Positions 43,655 through 51,793 of a DNA stretch of 51,793 bases are shown here, one piece after another. The DNA comes from an uncultured Lentisphaeria bacterium (GTDB taxonomy: Bacteria; Verrucomicrobiota; Lentisphaeria; Victivallales; Victivallaceae), in contig CAIPAT010000092.1 in NCBI GenBank assembly GCA_903863035.1, forward strand, positions 1 to 51,793. Direction: 5' to 3'. Every line of letters begins with the position of its first letter. The first letter of the stretch is position 1. The position numbers and the translations under genes were made by a program. A model generated the notes under the pieces. It saw only the letters and a program-made list of their open reading frames with translations, did no database searches and had not been told where the DNA came from.

Positions 43655-45670
43655 ATGAAAACAGATGAGAAGACTGCGCCAGATCTTTCCGCCGCGCCAG
43701 TAACCTGTGATGCCAATGGAACCTGGAATTTATGTTTTGACGATTCCAAATCTCTTGCGGGCTTGCGCAGCAGAGTCATACTGCAGGGAAGAAAGCCGGT
43801 GGACATTATTACCGGAGCGAAGATAACCAGCAGTACTGCCGGCGGACTCACGCTCGTGCGGTCTTTGAAAGATGTCCGCATAGTTATGGAATTTCAATGG
43901 AGCCAGGCGGATTCTCTGCTGGAAATTTCTGTTGTCATCGAAGTTCCGAAAAACGGAAAGCCGGTGCTGGTTGAATCTGTTGAACTGTTTTCAATTCCTT
44001 TAAGCGGGCTTTCTGTTCCCAAAACCGCCGGCCGCCGCAAGGCAGCAAAAGGGCTTCGCTTCTGGCGTAACTGGCACGATATCTGGTATGACATCGGCTC
44101 AAAGCAGGCCGGGGTGCCAGGAGTCGCTCCGGAGGTGTCCGCCGATACTGCTTATCTTGCCGGCGGGGTGTATTCCGGCGACGGCGAGTGGTCGCTTATC
44201 GGACTTTACCGCCAGCCATGCGCCTGGCAGGCGGCTATAGCGGTGGATGATGGCCGGTTAGTAGCCCGCAACCTCATCGGGGCGACAGTCAAGCCCCGGC
44301 AACCTTTGCACAGCGATAGACTCCGGCTGGCTGTCGGTCTGCCGCTGACGGAGGCCATGTCAGTCCTGCACCGGGAGGATCAGCCCCGGCGGAAAGCTTT
44401 CGAGGCGAAAGAACATTTCGGCTGGAACACCTGGGAAGCTTATCATGGCTCGATAAACACTGATACTGTTATGAAGAACGCCGCCGCCATCGCCGCCATT
44501 CCGTGGCTGCGCGACCGTATCCGTTATATCACTATTGACGATGGATGGGAGCGCCGTTACGGTGACTGGTACGCCAATGAACGTTTCCCTGATGGTATGG
44601 ATGATCTGGCGCACCGTATCAGTGATGCCGGATTTCAGCCCGGCATCTGGACTGCGCCATTCTTTGCCGAGTCACAGTCTGAGATCGCGCAACTTCATCC
44701 GGACTGGTTTCTGCACGACGGTGAAGCGCCGATACAGGACGGCAACCGTAATATTCTCGACCCGACCCACCCCGGCGTCCGTGCCTTTATATTTGCTCTG
44801 TATCAGCGGCTGCGCGGCTGGGGGTATCGCTATTTTAAAACCGACTTTCTCCGCGACCCCGCCATGTATGCCACGCCGCAGCGTCCTGAATACCGTCCGG
44901 GGTTGCGGCTGCACGACCCGGAACTTGGCATCGCCCGCGGCATGCGCGCCGCCATGCAGGCCATCCGCGCCGGCATTGGCGAGGATTCTTTCTGGCTCGG
45001 CTGCGGTACCGATATTGCTTCCGGGGCGCTGCTCATGGATGGCTCCCGGATCGGCGGCGACATCGTTCCATACTGGACCAGAGTGCCGTATCAGGCCCGG
45101 TCAGTAATCCACAATTTTCATCTGCACGGTCATTTATTTCTGTCCGATCCAGACTTTCTTCTAGTGAAAGGGACTGACACCTGTCTGCCGGGCATGCTTG
45201 ATGTGCCTGAAGACAGTGGCGTGCCTTATGAAGTGGATGCCTGGAAAGGCGGACGGGCAAACGGTCTGGCGGAGGTGCGCTCCTGGGCAAGCCTGGTGAT
45301 TCTGTCGGGCGGTCTGGTCAATCTGTCAGACAAGATCGAAATCCTCAATGAAGCCGGCCTTGGCACCATCCGCACTGTACTCGAGTACGCTGGCGGGAAT
45401 GCCGCCATTCCGATTGATTTATCCAATCCGATCCCCCGGATTCTCCTGCGCCGGGATGGACAGCAATGTCTCCTCGGTCTGTTCAACTGGAGCAATGACA
45501 AATCTGTATCAGTTTGCGCCAGGCGGGCGCAGGGGATCCCGTTTCCTGTTTCCGGCAATGTTATTGATATCTGGTCAGGCGAAGATATCCGCATCGAGAG
45601 TGATGCCGCAGTTTTCGAGCTGCCGCCTCGGGGCTCTCGCCTTTTTAAATGGAATGATGATGCAGTTTAA
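43655..45670 (+). CDS. GH36 family alpha-galactosidase (right-wing copy)
   Basis: The 671-aa enzyme has the N-terminal beta-sandwich, then a TIM barrel with HFGWNTWEAYHGSI (~254-267), IDDGWERRYGDWY (~294-306), nucleophile Asp397 in YFKTDFL and acid/base Asp469 in SRIGGDIVPYW. A C-terminal beta domain follows. Compared with the 670-aa copy at 13361 it shares length, domain order and both catalytic contexts, but the sequences have diverged well beyond recent duplication. No signal peptide is present. AAGAGGA precedes the ATG. It is the last gene of the GH42 operon; a dispersed hairpin-rich repeat starts 5 bp after its stop codon. Confidence 0.85.
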   Translation: MKTDEKTAPDLSAAPVTCDANGTWNLCFDDSKSLAGLRSRVILQGRKPVDIITGAKITSSTAGGLTLVRSLKDVRIVMEFQWSQADSLLEISVVIEVPKNGKPVLVESVELFSIPLSGLSVPKTAGRRKAAKGLRFWRNWHDIWYDIGSKQAGVPGVAPEVSADTAYLAGGVYSGDGEWSLIGLYRQPCAWQAAIAVDDGRLVARNLIGATVKPRQPLHSDRLRLAVGLPLTEAMSVLHREDQPRRKAFEAKEHFGWNTWEAYHGSINTDTVMKNAAAIAAIPWLRDRIRYITIDDGWERRYGDWYANERFPDGMDDLAHRISDAGFQPGIWTAPFFAESQSEIAQLHPDWFLHDGEAPIQDGNRNILDPTHPGVRAFIFALYQRLRGWGYRYFKTDFLRDPAMYATPQRPEYRPGLRLHDPELGIARGMRAAMQAIRAGIGEDSFWLGCGTDIASGALLMDGSRIGGDIVPYWTRVPYQARSVIHNFHLHGHLFLSDPDFLLVKGTDTCLPGMLDVPEDSGVPYEVDAWKGGRANGLAEVRSWASLVILSGGLVNLSDKIEILNEAGLGTIRTVLEYAGGNAAIPIDLSNPIPRILLRRDGQQCLLGLFNWSNDKSVSVCARRAQGIPFPVSGNVIDIWSGEDIRIESDAAVFELPPRGSRLFKWNDDAV

Positions 45671-45674
45671 GCTT

Positions 45675-46267
45675 AGGAGCCGTTCAAAATAACCTTTATA
45701 TCTTCGCGATTCTCCCGGATGCTTTTGTGTTTGCCGGTTCGTTATACTCTGCACGGCTGAAAATTAAACTATAGATTGCGAAGATTTTGAGAATTGGTTC
45801 GTATTCTGAGAGACTGCCGATACCGGGGTATCGAAAACCTCGAAGAGTGCGAATCCAAACTCAAAAGATCGCAATCCCGCAGGCGCGGGATGAATGTCTT
45901 GCGTTTGTATTTTTCCGCTCCTCCTTCCGGCGATATTCATATCGCCTGTCAGTCGGATCGAAAAAAATCCAATCCACAATCCTATTTATCTATAAGTTGA
46001 ATATTCAACCGCGCAGAGTATACATACCTTCAGGTATGCGCCTCTCCGGCAATTCACAAAATCACCTCGGGATATTTTGCGAAACTTGAAACTTTATTCA
46101 GTCGGGTTCAATACCTCGCCCCTTGGGGCGACTTTGTTCATTGTCTTGGCTTTGCTCCGGCCGGCCGGCCCGCAGGGCATGGAAGTCCGTCCGTAATACC
46201 CCGAGGCCAGCCTCGGGGATAGGATGGACGGGAGAGATTCTTTATTTTTTCAGCCGTGCAGAGCATA
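45675..46267. repeat. Dispersed repeat, copy 1: MITE-like element with inverted ends and long hairpin
   Basis: Shared sequence with copy 2 starts at AGGAGCCGT (45675). TATACTCTGCACGGCTGAAA (45743-45762) is mirrored by TTTCAGCCGTGCAGAGCATA near 46248-46267, and by an inner TTCAACCGCGCAGAGTATA (46006-46024). Between them, arms of about 50 nt (45774-45824 and 45827-45876) fold on CGATACC-GG-GGTATCG. Further hairpins are ATCCCGC-AGGC-GCGGGAT, GGCGATAT-TC-ATATCGCC, CATACC-TTCA-GGTATG, TCGCCCC-TT-GGGGCGA and CCCCGAGG-CCAG-CCTCGGGG. No protein is encoded in this gap (45671-46317), which lies between convergent genes. Confidence 0.7.
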
Positions 46268-46317
46268 CCTCTTAAAAGATCAGTCGGCGCGGCGGATTCT
46301 CCCGGAACAATTTTCTG

Positions 46318-48993
46318 TCAACTCAGAGAGATTATCAGTTCATTGACGCGAACTAGTTTTTGCTTCAATTCTTCACAATGCGCCTGGGCTTCGCGGACTA
46401 CATTTTCCGGAGCTTTGTCAACAAAACTCTTATTATTCAGTTTGGACTCTGAACCTTTAATCCAGCCTTCAATCTGTCTTTTCTGCTCATTAAGCTTCTT
46501 CAGTTCAGCGTCGACATCGATCAGTCCTTTGAGCGGCAGATAAATCATGCCGGTATTGGACATTTGTGACGGCGCAGCGCCATCAGCGGCGTTGTAGTCT
46601 TCCTGCGAAACGATTACTTCGTCGGCGTTCAGCAGGAATTTAACTGACTCCATTTCAGATTTCAGGAAAGACTCATTTGCCGGGCTGAATGCCTTGATAT
46701 AATATGAAGCCTTTTTGCCGGCCGGAATATTGTAATTGACTTTCAAAGCGCGTCCGGAACGGATAAGCTGGAATTTGCCGTCAACCATATTCAGCAGTTC
46801 GACGTTTTTATCCATTATACACTGCAATCTCTTTTCCGAAAGCGGCAGAGGAAAAGATTCATACATGATCGTCTGATCATCTCCGAGGAATCCCATCTGA
46901 TGGGCAAGTTCTTCCGTGATGAACGGCATAAACGGATGCAGCAGGCGCAGGATTTTGAACAGCACAAAGTCAAGTACGGCAATCGCCTGGGCTTTGGCCT
47001 CGCCGCCCTGGCGAAGTCCGATTTTCGATGATTCGATAAACCAGTCGCAGAAAGTGCTCCATACTACTTCGTAGATTTCATGAACCGCAAAATGAAAACG
47101 GTATTCCTTGAGCGCGGTATTTGCCATGACAATGACTTCGTCAAGCTTGAAAAGCATCCATTTTTCATCCGGCGTGAGTTTTGACTGATCAATGCCGGAC
47201 AATTCGCGGAAACCGGCGGTAGTCGGGCCTTGCATCTGACGGAAACGGCAGGCGTTCCAAAGTTTATTTGCGAAGTTTCTGCCGATCTCGCATTTGTCGT
47301 TGCTGTAACGGATGTCCATGCCGACCGGAGCGATATAGATGATAGAGAAGCGCAGCGCGTCAGCGCCGTAAGTGTCAATCACATCCAGCGGGTCCGGCGA
47401 ATTACCGAGCGACTTGCTCAATTTGCGGCCGAGGTCATCGCGGATGATACTGGTAAAATAAACATTTTTGAACGGCAGTTCACCCGTGAACTCATAGCCG
47501 GCCATGATCATTCTGGCGACCCAGAAAAAAATGATGTCCGGGCCGGTGACCAGATCGCATGTCGGATAGAAAAACTTGAGTTCAGCAGTCTCTTTCGGCC
47601 AGCCCATGATTGAGAAAGGCCAGAGCCATGAACTGAACCAGGTGTCGAGCACGTCTTCTTCCTGACGCCAGGGGCCGCCGTCTTTGGGACCTTCCATGCC
47701 GACGTAAATTTCTCCGGTGGTATCGTTATACCATGCCGGAATGCGGTGTCCCCACCATATCTGGCGGCTGATGCACCAGTCCTTGATGTTTTCCATCCAG
47801 TGAAAATAGGTTTTAGCCCAGCGGTCAGGATAAAATTTGATATCGCCGGAACGCACCGCCTCGATTGCCGGTTTCGCCAGTTCGTCCATCTTGACGAACC
47901 ATTGTTCGCTGACCAGAGTTTCAATCGGCACGTCGCCGCGTTCGGAGTATCCGACATTGTGAATGATATCCTCTACTTGAACCATGAGCCCGGCTGCTTC
48001 CAGGTCATGCAGCACTTTTTTGCGGCATTCGTAGCGGTCAAGCCCGGCATAATCCTGCCCGGCCCGTTCATTCATCGTGGCGTCTTTATTCATGATATTG
48101 ATAAATTCCAGCCTGGCCCTGGTGCCGACTTCAAAGTCGTTCGGATCGTGGGCTGGAGTGATCTTTACGCAGCCTGTTCCCTTGGCCGGATCGGCATGCT
48201 CATCACCGATAATCGGAATCTTTCTGCCGGTAAGGGGCAGATTAACGGTCTTGCCGATCAGGTGTTTATAGCGTGGATCTTCCGGATGTACCGCCACCGC
48301 GGAATCTCCCAGCATGGTTTCAGGACGGGTGGTGGCGATTACCAGATGACCGGAGCCGTCAGACAGCGGATACTTGTAATGATAAAACTTGCCTTTTACT
48401 TCCTTGTAAATAACTTCTTCATCGGAAAGCGCGGTTTTGGAAACCGGACACCAGTTGATCATGCGGCGTCCGCGGTAAATATAGCCTTTTTCATACAGGC
48501 TGACAAAAACTTTGCGGACGGCATCGCTCAAACCTTCATCCAGAGTAAAACGTTCGCGTTCCCAGTCACAGGATGAGCCCAGGCGGCGAAGCTGCCGGAT
48601 AATCGTACCACCGTATTTTTCGCGCCATTCCCAAACTCTGCGCATAAATTCTTCACGTCCAAGTTCTTCGCGTCCGGTGTTTTCTTTTTCCTTGAGATAG
48701 CGTTCAACGCGGCTTTCGGTGGCAATACCGGCATGGTCGGTACCCGGAAACCAGCTTACCTCATGCCCAAGCATCCGATGCCAGCGGGCCAGAATGTCCT
48801 GCAGCGTATTATTCAGCACATGGCCCAGTGTCAAAATGCCGGTAATATTCGGCGGAGGAATGACTATTGAATACGGCTTTTTTCCGGAATCCGGGTTCCC
48901 GTGAAAATATTTACGCTCTTCCCAGAGCGGATACCATTTTTTTTCTACTTCCGCCGATTCATAAGCTTTCGGCATTTCCTTATTGTCGCTCAT
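46318..48993 (-). CDS. valS: Valyl-tRNA synthetase
   Basis: The 891-aa class I synthetase charges tRNA-Val with valine. IPPPNITGILTLGHVLNN (45-62) is the HIGH region, here T55-L-G-H58 instead of HxGH. ATTRPETMLGDSAV marks the CP1 editing domain. GRKLSKSLGNSPDPLD is the KMSKS loop in the KLSKS form (around residue 550). GADALRF, an anticodon-binding helical domain and a C-terminal coiled coil (LNEQKRQIEGWIKGSESKL) follow. The start ATG 48993 lies five bases after AGGAGA; an in-frame upstream extension (to 49047) lacks a site and runs toward the repeat. It is monocistronic by position, flanked by dispersed repeats on both sides, and convergent with the GH36 gene. Confidence 0.93.
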   Translation of the reverse strand: MSDNKEMPKAYESAEVEKKWYPLWEERKYFHGNPDSGKKPYSIVIPPPNITGILTLGHVLNNTLQDILARWHRMLGHEVSWFPGTDHAGIATESRVERYLKEKENTGREELGREEFMRRVWEWREKYGGTIIRQLRRLGSSCDWERERFTLDEGLSDAVRKVFVSLYEKGYIYRGRRMINWCPVSKTALSDEEVIYKEVKGKFYHYKYPLSDGSGHLVIATTRPETMLGDSAVAVHPEDPRYKHLIGKTVNLPLTGRKIPIIGDEHADPAKGTGCVKITPAHDPNDFEVGTRARLEFINIMNKDATMNERAGQDYAGLDRYECRKKVLHDLEAAGLMVQVEDIIHNVGYSERGDVPIETLVSEQWFVKMDELAKPAIEAVRSGDIKFYPDRWAKTYFHWMENIKDWCISRQIWWGHRIPAWYNDTTGEIYVGMEGPKDGGPWRQEEDVLDTWFSSWLWPFSIMGWPKETAELKFFYPTCDLVTGPDIIFFWVARMIMAGYEFTGELPFKNVYFTSIIRDDLGRKLSKSLGNSPDPLDVIDTYGADALRFSIIYIAPVGMDIRYSNDKCEIGRNFANKLWNACRFRQMQGPTTAGFRELSGIDQSKLTPDEKWMLFKLDEVIVMANTALKEYRFHFAVHEIYEVVWSTFCDWFIESSKIGLRQGGEAKAQAIAVLDFVLFKILRLLHPFMPFITEELAHQMGFLGDDQTIMYESFPLPLSEKRLQCIMDKNVELLNMVDGKFQLIRSGRALKVNYNIPAGKKASYYIKAFSPANESFLKSEMESVKFLLNADEVIVSQEDYNAADGAAPSQMSNTGMIYLPLKGLIDVDAELKKLNEQKRQIEGWIKGSESKLNNKSFVDKAPENVVREAQAHCEELKQKLVRVNELIISLS

Positions 48994-49047
48994 AACAATC
49001 TCCTGTTTTTTCATTAATTTTACGGTCAGGGCCGCAATGCGCAGCAT

Positions 49048-49215
49048 CTGCCGATACCAGTGTATCGAAAGCGCTCGAAGAGTACGAATCCAAACTAAAA
49101 AGATCGCAATCCAGCAATTGCGGGACTAGCGTCTTGCGGCTGTCAGTCGGATCGCAAAATCCAATCCACAATCCTGCTCGTCTATTCTTAAATTTTCAAC
49201 CGTGCAAAGTATAGA
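49048..49215. repeat. Dispersed repeat, copy 3 (right half only)
   Basis: From CTGCCGATACC to CCGTGCAAAGTATAG this matches the right part of copy 1. It shares CGAATCCAAACT, AAAGATCGCAATCC, GTCAGTCGGATCG, AATCCAATCCACAATCCT and a TTTTCAACCGTGCAAAGTATA end. The left arm and left terminal repeat are missing. The central hairpin is kept as CGATAC-CAGT-GTATCG. It lies just upstream of valS. Confidence 0.65.
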
Positions 49216-49342
49216 CACGGAGATTTTGCATTTTAACCCATCGTCTCCGGTACTCATATACGAAAACGCATAAAATAGCATACTTTTATGTTTTTTGAAA
49301 TACAAACGTTGTTATTTTAGTCAGAAGATGTTATGGACGCTG

Positions 49343-49491
49343 ATTTTGGACAGCACCGCCAAAAGTCCGGCAAATGTCGAAGACTCTGAATATTCCTTCA
49401 AAAAGTCAATGCCTTTGAGGGAGTGAATAATCATCCTGAATCATTCACAGCTGGAATTCAAGACTTTGGACGGTGCTGACATTTTGGACAG
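49343..49491. repeat. Small inverted-repeat element flanked by ATTTTGGACAG direct repeats
   Basis: CAGCACCGCCAAAAGTC (49351-49367) and its near-complement ending at 49478 (15 of 17 positions alike when reversed) bound a stretch of about 128 bp. ATTTTGGACAG flanks it at 49343-49353 and 49481-49491 in direct orientation, like a target duplication. The gap 49216-49772 shows no gene and no Pho-box-like site before btaA. Confidence 0.4.
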
Positions 49492-49772
49492 TTCAGAATG
49501 TCTTTGTCAATGTGGTCGGGTACAGCCGCGTTTAATCGTATTCTAATGAAGATTAATAAAATGCTAACCGGACGGCAACACGGTTCTTGCAATCAGGAGG
49601 CATCTTATTCAGTATAACAACATAAGGAATTGTGCGGCCGGTTGAATGCCGCAAGTAAATTAATGAAAATTAAATACAGTACCTCGTTCATTCAGGACAA
49701 ATTAGACGTCGGAATGCGTTTGCATTATCGGAACTTTAAAATAATAATGAAATAAACAATGCGAGGAAAACT

Positions 49773-50948
49773 ATGTCCAGGATAAAGACAGAAAATACGT
49801 TCAAACAGTTGGCGCATGATTGCATGTTTCGGCAGATTCACGGTTCCAAACTGATTTACAACACCTGCTGGGAGGATGCCGCGATTGATCGCCGACTGAT
49901 GCAGCTTGACGGCGACAGCCGGATCGTGATGATTACCAGCGCCGGATGCAATGCACTTAATTACCTGCTGGATTCGCCGCGCGAGATTCACTGTGTGGAT
50001 GTTAATTCGAAACAGAATGCGCTGCTGCATTTGAAACTGGCCGCAGCCGCCAAACTTGAACACGAAGATTTTTTCAAGCTGTTCGGAGAGGGCCGCCATG
50101 AAAATTATCTGCCGGTATTCGACTTCCTCAAAGATTCAATGCCCGAATATGCCGTCGAGTTCTGGCGGCAGCACATGAATTATTTTTCAGGGAAAGGCCT
50201 GCGGAAATCGTTTTACTATCACGGAGCGGCCGGCAATGTGGCGCTGCTGATTCATCATTACCTGAAATTGCGCAAGGAATTACGAGGACTGCTGTGCGCC
50301 ATTCTGGAGAGCAATTCGCTCGATGAACAGCGGGAGCTGTATGCCAGGATCGAACCGGAATTCTGGACGCAGTTCATCAAACTGCTGGTGGCAAACCCTG
50401 TAGTGCTGGCGATGCTGGGCGTCCCGCGTCCACAGATACAGATCATCCGCAATACTTATCCCGGCGGTATTCCGGCCTATATCAAAGATAAGTTGCGGCA
50501 TGTCTTCACCGAATTACCCGCGCGGGAGAATTATTTCTGGCGTGTTTATATTCGCGGCGAATACACTCCAGCTTGTTGTCCGGACTACTTGAAAAAGGAA
50601 AACTACGCACAATTGCAGGCCAATATTAAACGGGTTCGTGTCTACAATTCAACTGTGACCGATTTTCTCCATAATCATCCGGGCGACTATACGCATTTTG
50701 TACTGCTTGACCATCAGGATTGGCTGGCCGCGCATGATGCCGCCGCGCTGGAGGAAGAGTGGATGCAAATCATCCATAACAGTGCGGAAAACGCCAAACT
50801 GATCATGCGGTCAGCCGCCACTGAGATTAACTTCATTCCAGAATTTGTGGCTGCCAGCTTGAAGACGCATCCTGAATGCACCAGTCAATTGCATCAAACG
50901 GACAGGGTCGGCACTTACGGAAATCTGATGTTTGCCGAGGTAGTCTGA
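49773..50948 (+). CDS. btaA: BtaA-like S-adenosylmethionine:diacylglycerol 3-amino-3-carboxypropyltransferase
   Basis: BtaA (DUF3419) moves the 3-amino-3-carboxypropyl group of SAM onto diacylglycerol, the first step of betaine lipid (DGTS) synthesis. The 391-aa chain has LIYNTCWEDAAIDRRLM (~26-42), VMITSAGCNALNYLL (SAM site, ~52-66), IHCVDVNSKQNALLHLKLAA (~71-90) and a late FVLLDHQDWLA, in family order. GAGGAAAA precedes the ATG. It overlaps btaB by one base, so the pair is co-translated. It is expected to act at the membrane. Phosphate limitation is the usual signal for the pathway, but no Pho box is visible here. Confidence 0.88.
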   Translation: MSRIKTENTFKQLAHDCMFRQIHGSKLIYNTCWEDAAIDRRLMQLDGDSRIVMITSAGCNALNYLLDSPREIHCVDVNSKQNALLHLKLAAAAKLEHEDFFKLFGEGRHENYLPVFDFLKDSMPEYAVEFWRQHMNYFSGKGLRKSFYYHGAAGNVALLIHHYLKLRKELRGLLCAILESNSLDEQRELYARIEPEFWTQFIKLLVANPVVLAMLGVPRPQIQIIRNTYPGGIPAYIKDKLRHVFTELPARENYFWRVYIRGEYTPACCPDYLKKENYAQLQANIKRVRVYNSTVTDFLHNHPGDYTHFVLLDHQDWLAAHDAAALEEEWMQIIHNSAENAKLIMRSAATEINFIPEFVAASLKTHPECTSQLHQTDRVGTYGNLMFAEVV

Positions 50949-51592
50949 TGACTGGCGAGACAGCTCAAGGCATGTCAGGATGTGCTCAGTCGATCAAAAT
51001 GGAACGGTATTATCGTCTGCATTCTCACATTTACGACTATACCCGCTGGAGTTTCCTGTTCGGACGGAAAAAAATCGTCGGTCTGACCGCAGATTTCGTC
51101 AAACCGTGCCGGATTCTTGAGATCGGTTGCGGTACCGGGGCAAATTTATCCACGCTCGCAAAAACTTTCCCTGAGGCTTTGATTACTGGCATCGATATCT
51201 CCGATTCGATGTTGAACAAGTCCCGGCGGCAGTTGGAGAAATACGGCGCTCGCATTGAACTGCTGAATTGCAACTACAATCGACCTCTCGGGCGCGGCGG
51301 TTATGACCTGGTGCTGTTCTCCTATACGTTAACTATGATCAACCCGGGCTGGCAGGCAGCGCTGAATGCCGCCATTGCGGATCTGGTTCCAGGCGGCTGC
51401 ATGGCGGTGGTGGATTTTCATCGCGGCGGAACATCATGGTTTTCCGCCTGGATGGGCGTGAATAATGTACGCATGGAAGGCGAAGTGCTGCCATGGTTGA
51501 TACAACGTTTTGATCCTTTGTTCCTCTCCGAACCCAAAGCGTATTGTGGATTGTGGCAATATTTTTACTTTATCGGCGTTAAGGAGCCGTAA
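50948..51592 (+). CDS. btaB: BtaB-like SAM-dependent N-methyltransferase
   Basis: The 214-aa class I methyltransferase has motif I ILEIGCGTGANL, then ITGIDISDSML and YDLVLFSYTLTMI. The N-terminal YRLHSHIYDYTRWSFLFGR is typical of BtaB. It methylates the homoserine-type head group made by BtaA three times to give the betaine lipid DGTS. The start ATG 50948 is in TGATG, overlapping the btaA stop; an upstream in-frame ATG lies inside btaA. Its last codons and stop (AAGGAGCCGTAA) lie inside copy 2 of the dispersed repeat, so the repeat appears to have set the C-terminus. Confidence 0.87.
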   Translation: MTGETAQGMSGCAQSIKMERYYRLHSHIYDYTRWSFLFGRKKIVGLTADFVKPCRILEIGCGTGANLSTLAKTFPEALITGIDISDSMLNKSRRQLEKYGARIELLNCNYNRPLGRGGYDLVLFSYTLTMINPGWQAALNAAIADLVPGGCMAVVDFHRGGTSWFSAWMGVNNVRMEGEVLPWLIQRFDPLFLSEPKAYCGLWQYFYFIGVKEP

Positions 51593-51793
51593 AGAAATAA
51601 CCTTTACATCTTCGCGCTTCTCCCGAATGCCTTTGTGTTTGCCGGTTCGTTATACTCTGCACTGCTGAAAATTAAACTATAGATTGCGAAGATTTTGAGA
51701 ATTGGTTCGTATTCTGAGAGACTGCCGATACCGGGGTATCGAAAATCTCGAAGAGTGCGAATCCAAACTCAAAAGATCGCAATCCCGCAGGCG
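51581..51793. repeat. Dispersed repeat, copy 2 (cut by the window end)
   Basis: This is nearly identical to the first ~210 bp of copy 1: AGGAGCCGT, ATAACCTTTA, TTTGTGTTTGCCGGTTCG, the terminal repeat TATACTCTGCACTGCTGAAA (51651-51670) and the long hairpin arms with CGATACC-GG-GGTATCG. It starts within the last codons of btaB and runs off the right edge. Confidence 0.75.

Noticed and set aside
49500..49772. Pho box in front of btaA
   Set aside because: I looked for CTGTCAT-type direct repeats and found none; only a weak TTGCAT/AATAAT promoter candidate exists.

Overview
The window looks like chromosomal DNA of an anaerobic, polysaccharide-degrading bacterium of the Lentisphaerota (Victivallis-like). 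The cues are two pseudopilins with the [13 protein letters not shown] N-terminus and a C-terminal H-X(n)-DG signature, many glycoside hydrolases (GH) with AraC- and XylR-type regulators, and a valyl-tRNA synthetase with an unusual TLGH signature. This placement is inference from gene content; no rRNA or other phylogenetic marker is present.

Region 1 (1-12935) is visibly AT-richer and holds accessory genes. It opens with what looks like domain V of a group II intron directly in front of a pseudopilin gene. Next come a candidate structured RNA, three zinc-ribbon membrane proteins, a giant Sel1-repeat protein and a secreted protein. A phage/plasmid-like block follows: a DUF8033-like protein, small hypotheticals, a serine recombinase, a primase-type P-loop ATPase, a DUF6908 protein and a second Sel1 protein. 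The region ends exactly at a displaced 3' half of a tRNA-Lys(CUU) gene (12888-12935), next to three copies of GTTTTGAGCT. I read this as the right end of an island integrated into a tRNA-Lys gene; the left end and the integrase would lie outside the window.

Region 2 (13361-45670) is a large carbohydrate locus. Its left wing on the minus strand is a PocR/AraC regulator, then GH51, a 1167-aa clan-A-like hydrolase and GH36. Its right wing on the plus strand is a XylR-like regulator (divergent), a pseudopilin, GH42, a 1173-aa clan-A-like hydrolase, GH51 and GH36. The two wings are paralogous triads. Between them lie a GH2 enzyme, a URO-D-like protein, an unrecognised 606-aa protein, a FAD oxidoreductase, a third clan-A-like hydrolase, an IclR regulator, a corrinoid/Fe-S reductase-like protein and a U32-like protein. 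The enzymes fit removal of galactose and arabinose from a complex glycan. The clan-A and GH51 enzymes carry signal peptides; GH36, GH42 and GH2 do not, which suggests trimming outside the cytoplasm followed by intracellular hydrolysis. No transporter gene is seen.

Region 3 (45671-51793) holds valS and the betaine-lipid genes btaA and btaB. It is separated by a family of hairpin-rich dispersed repeats, MITE-like, with three copies in the window.

Five near-consensus sigma-70 promoters, all with a 17-nt spacer, are readable in front of the carbohydrate genes.
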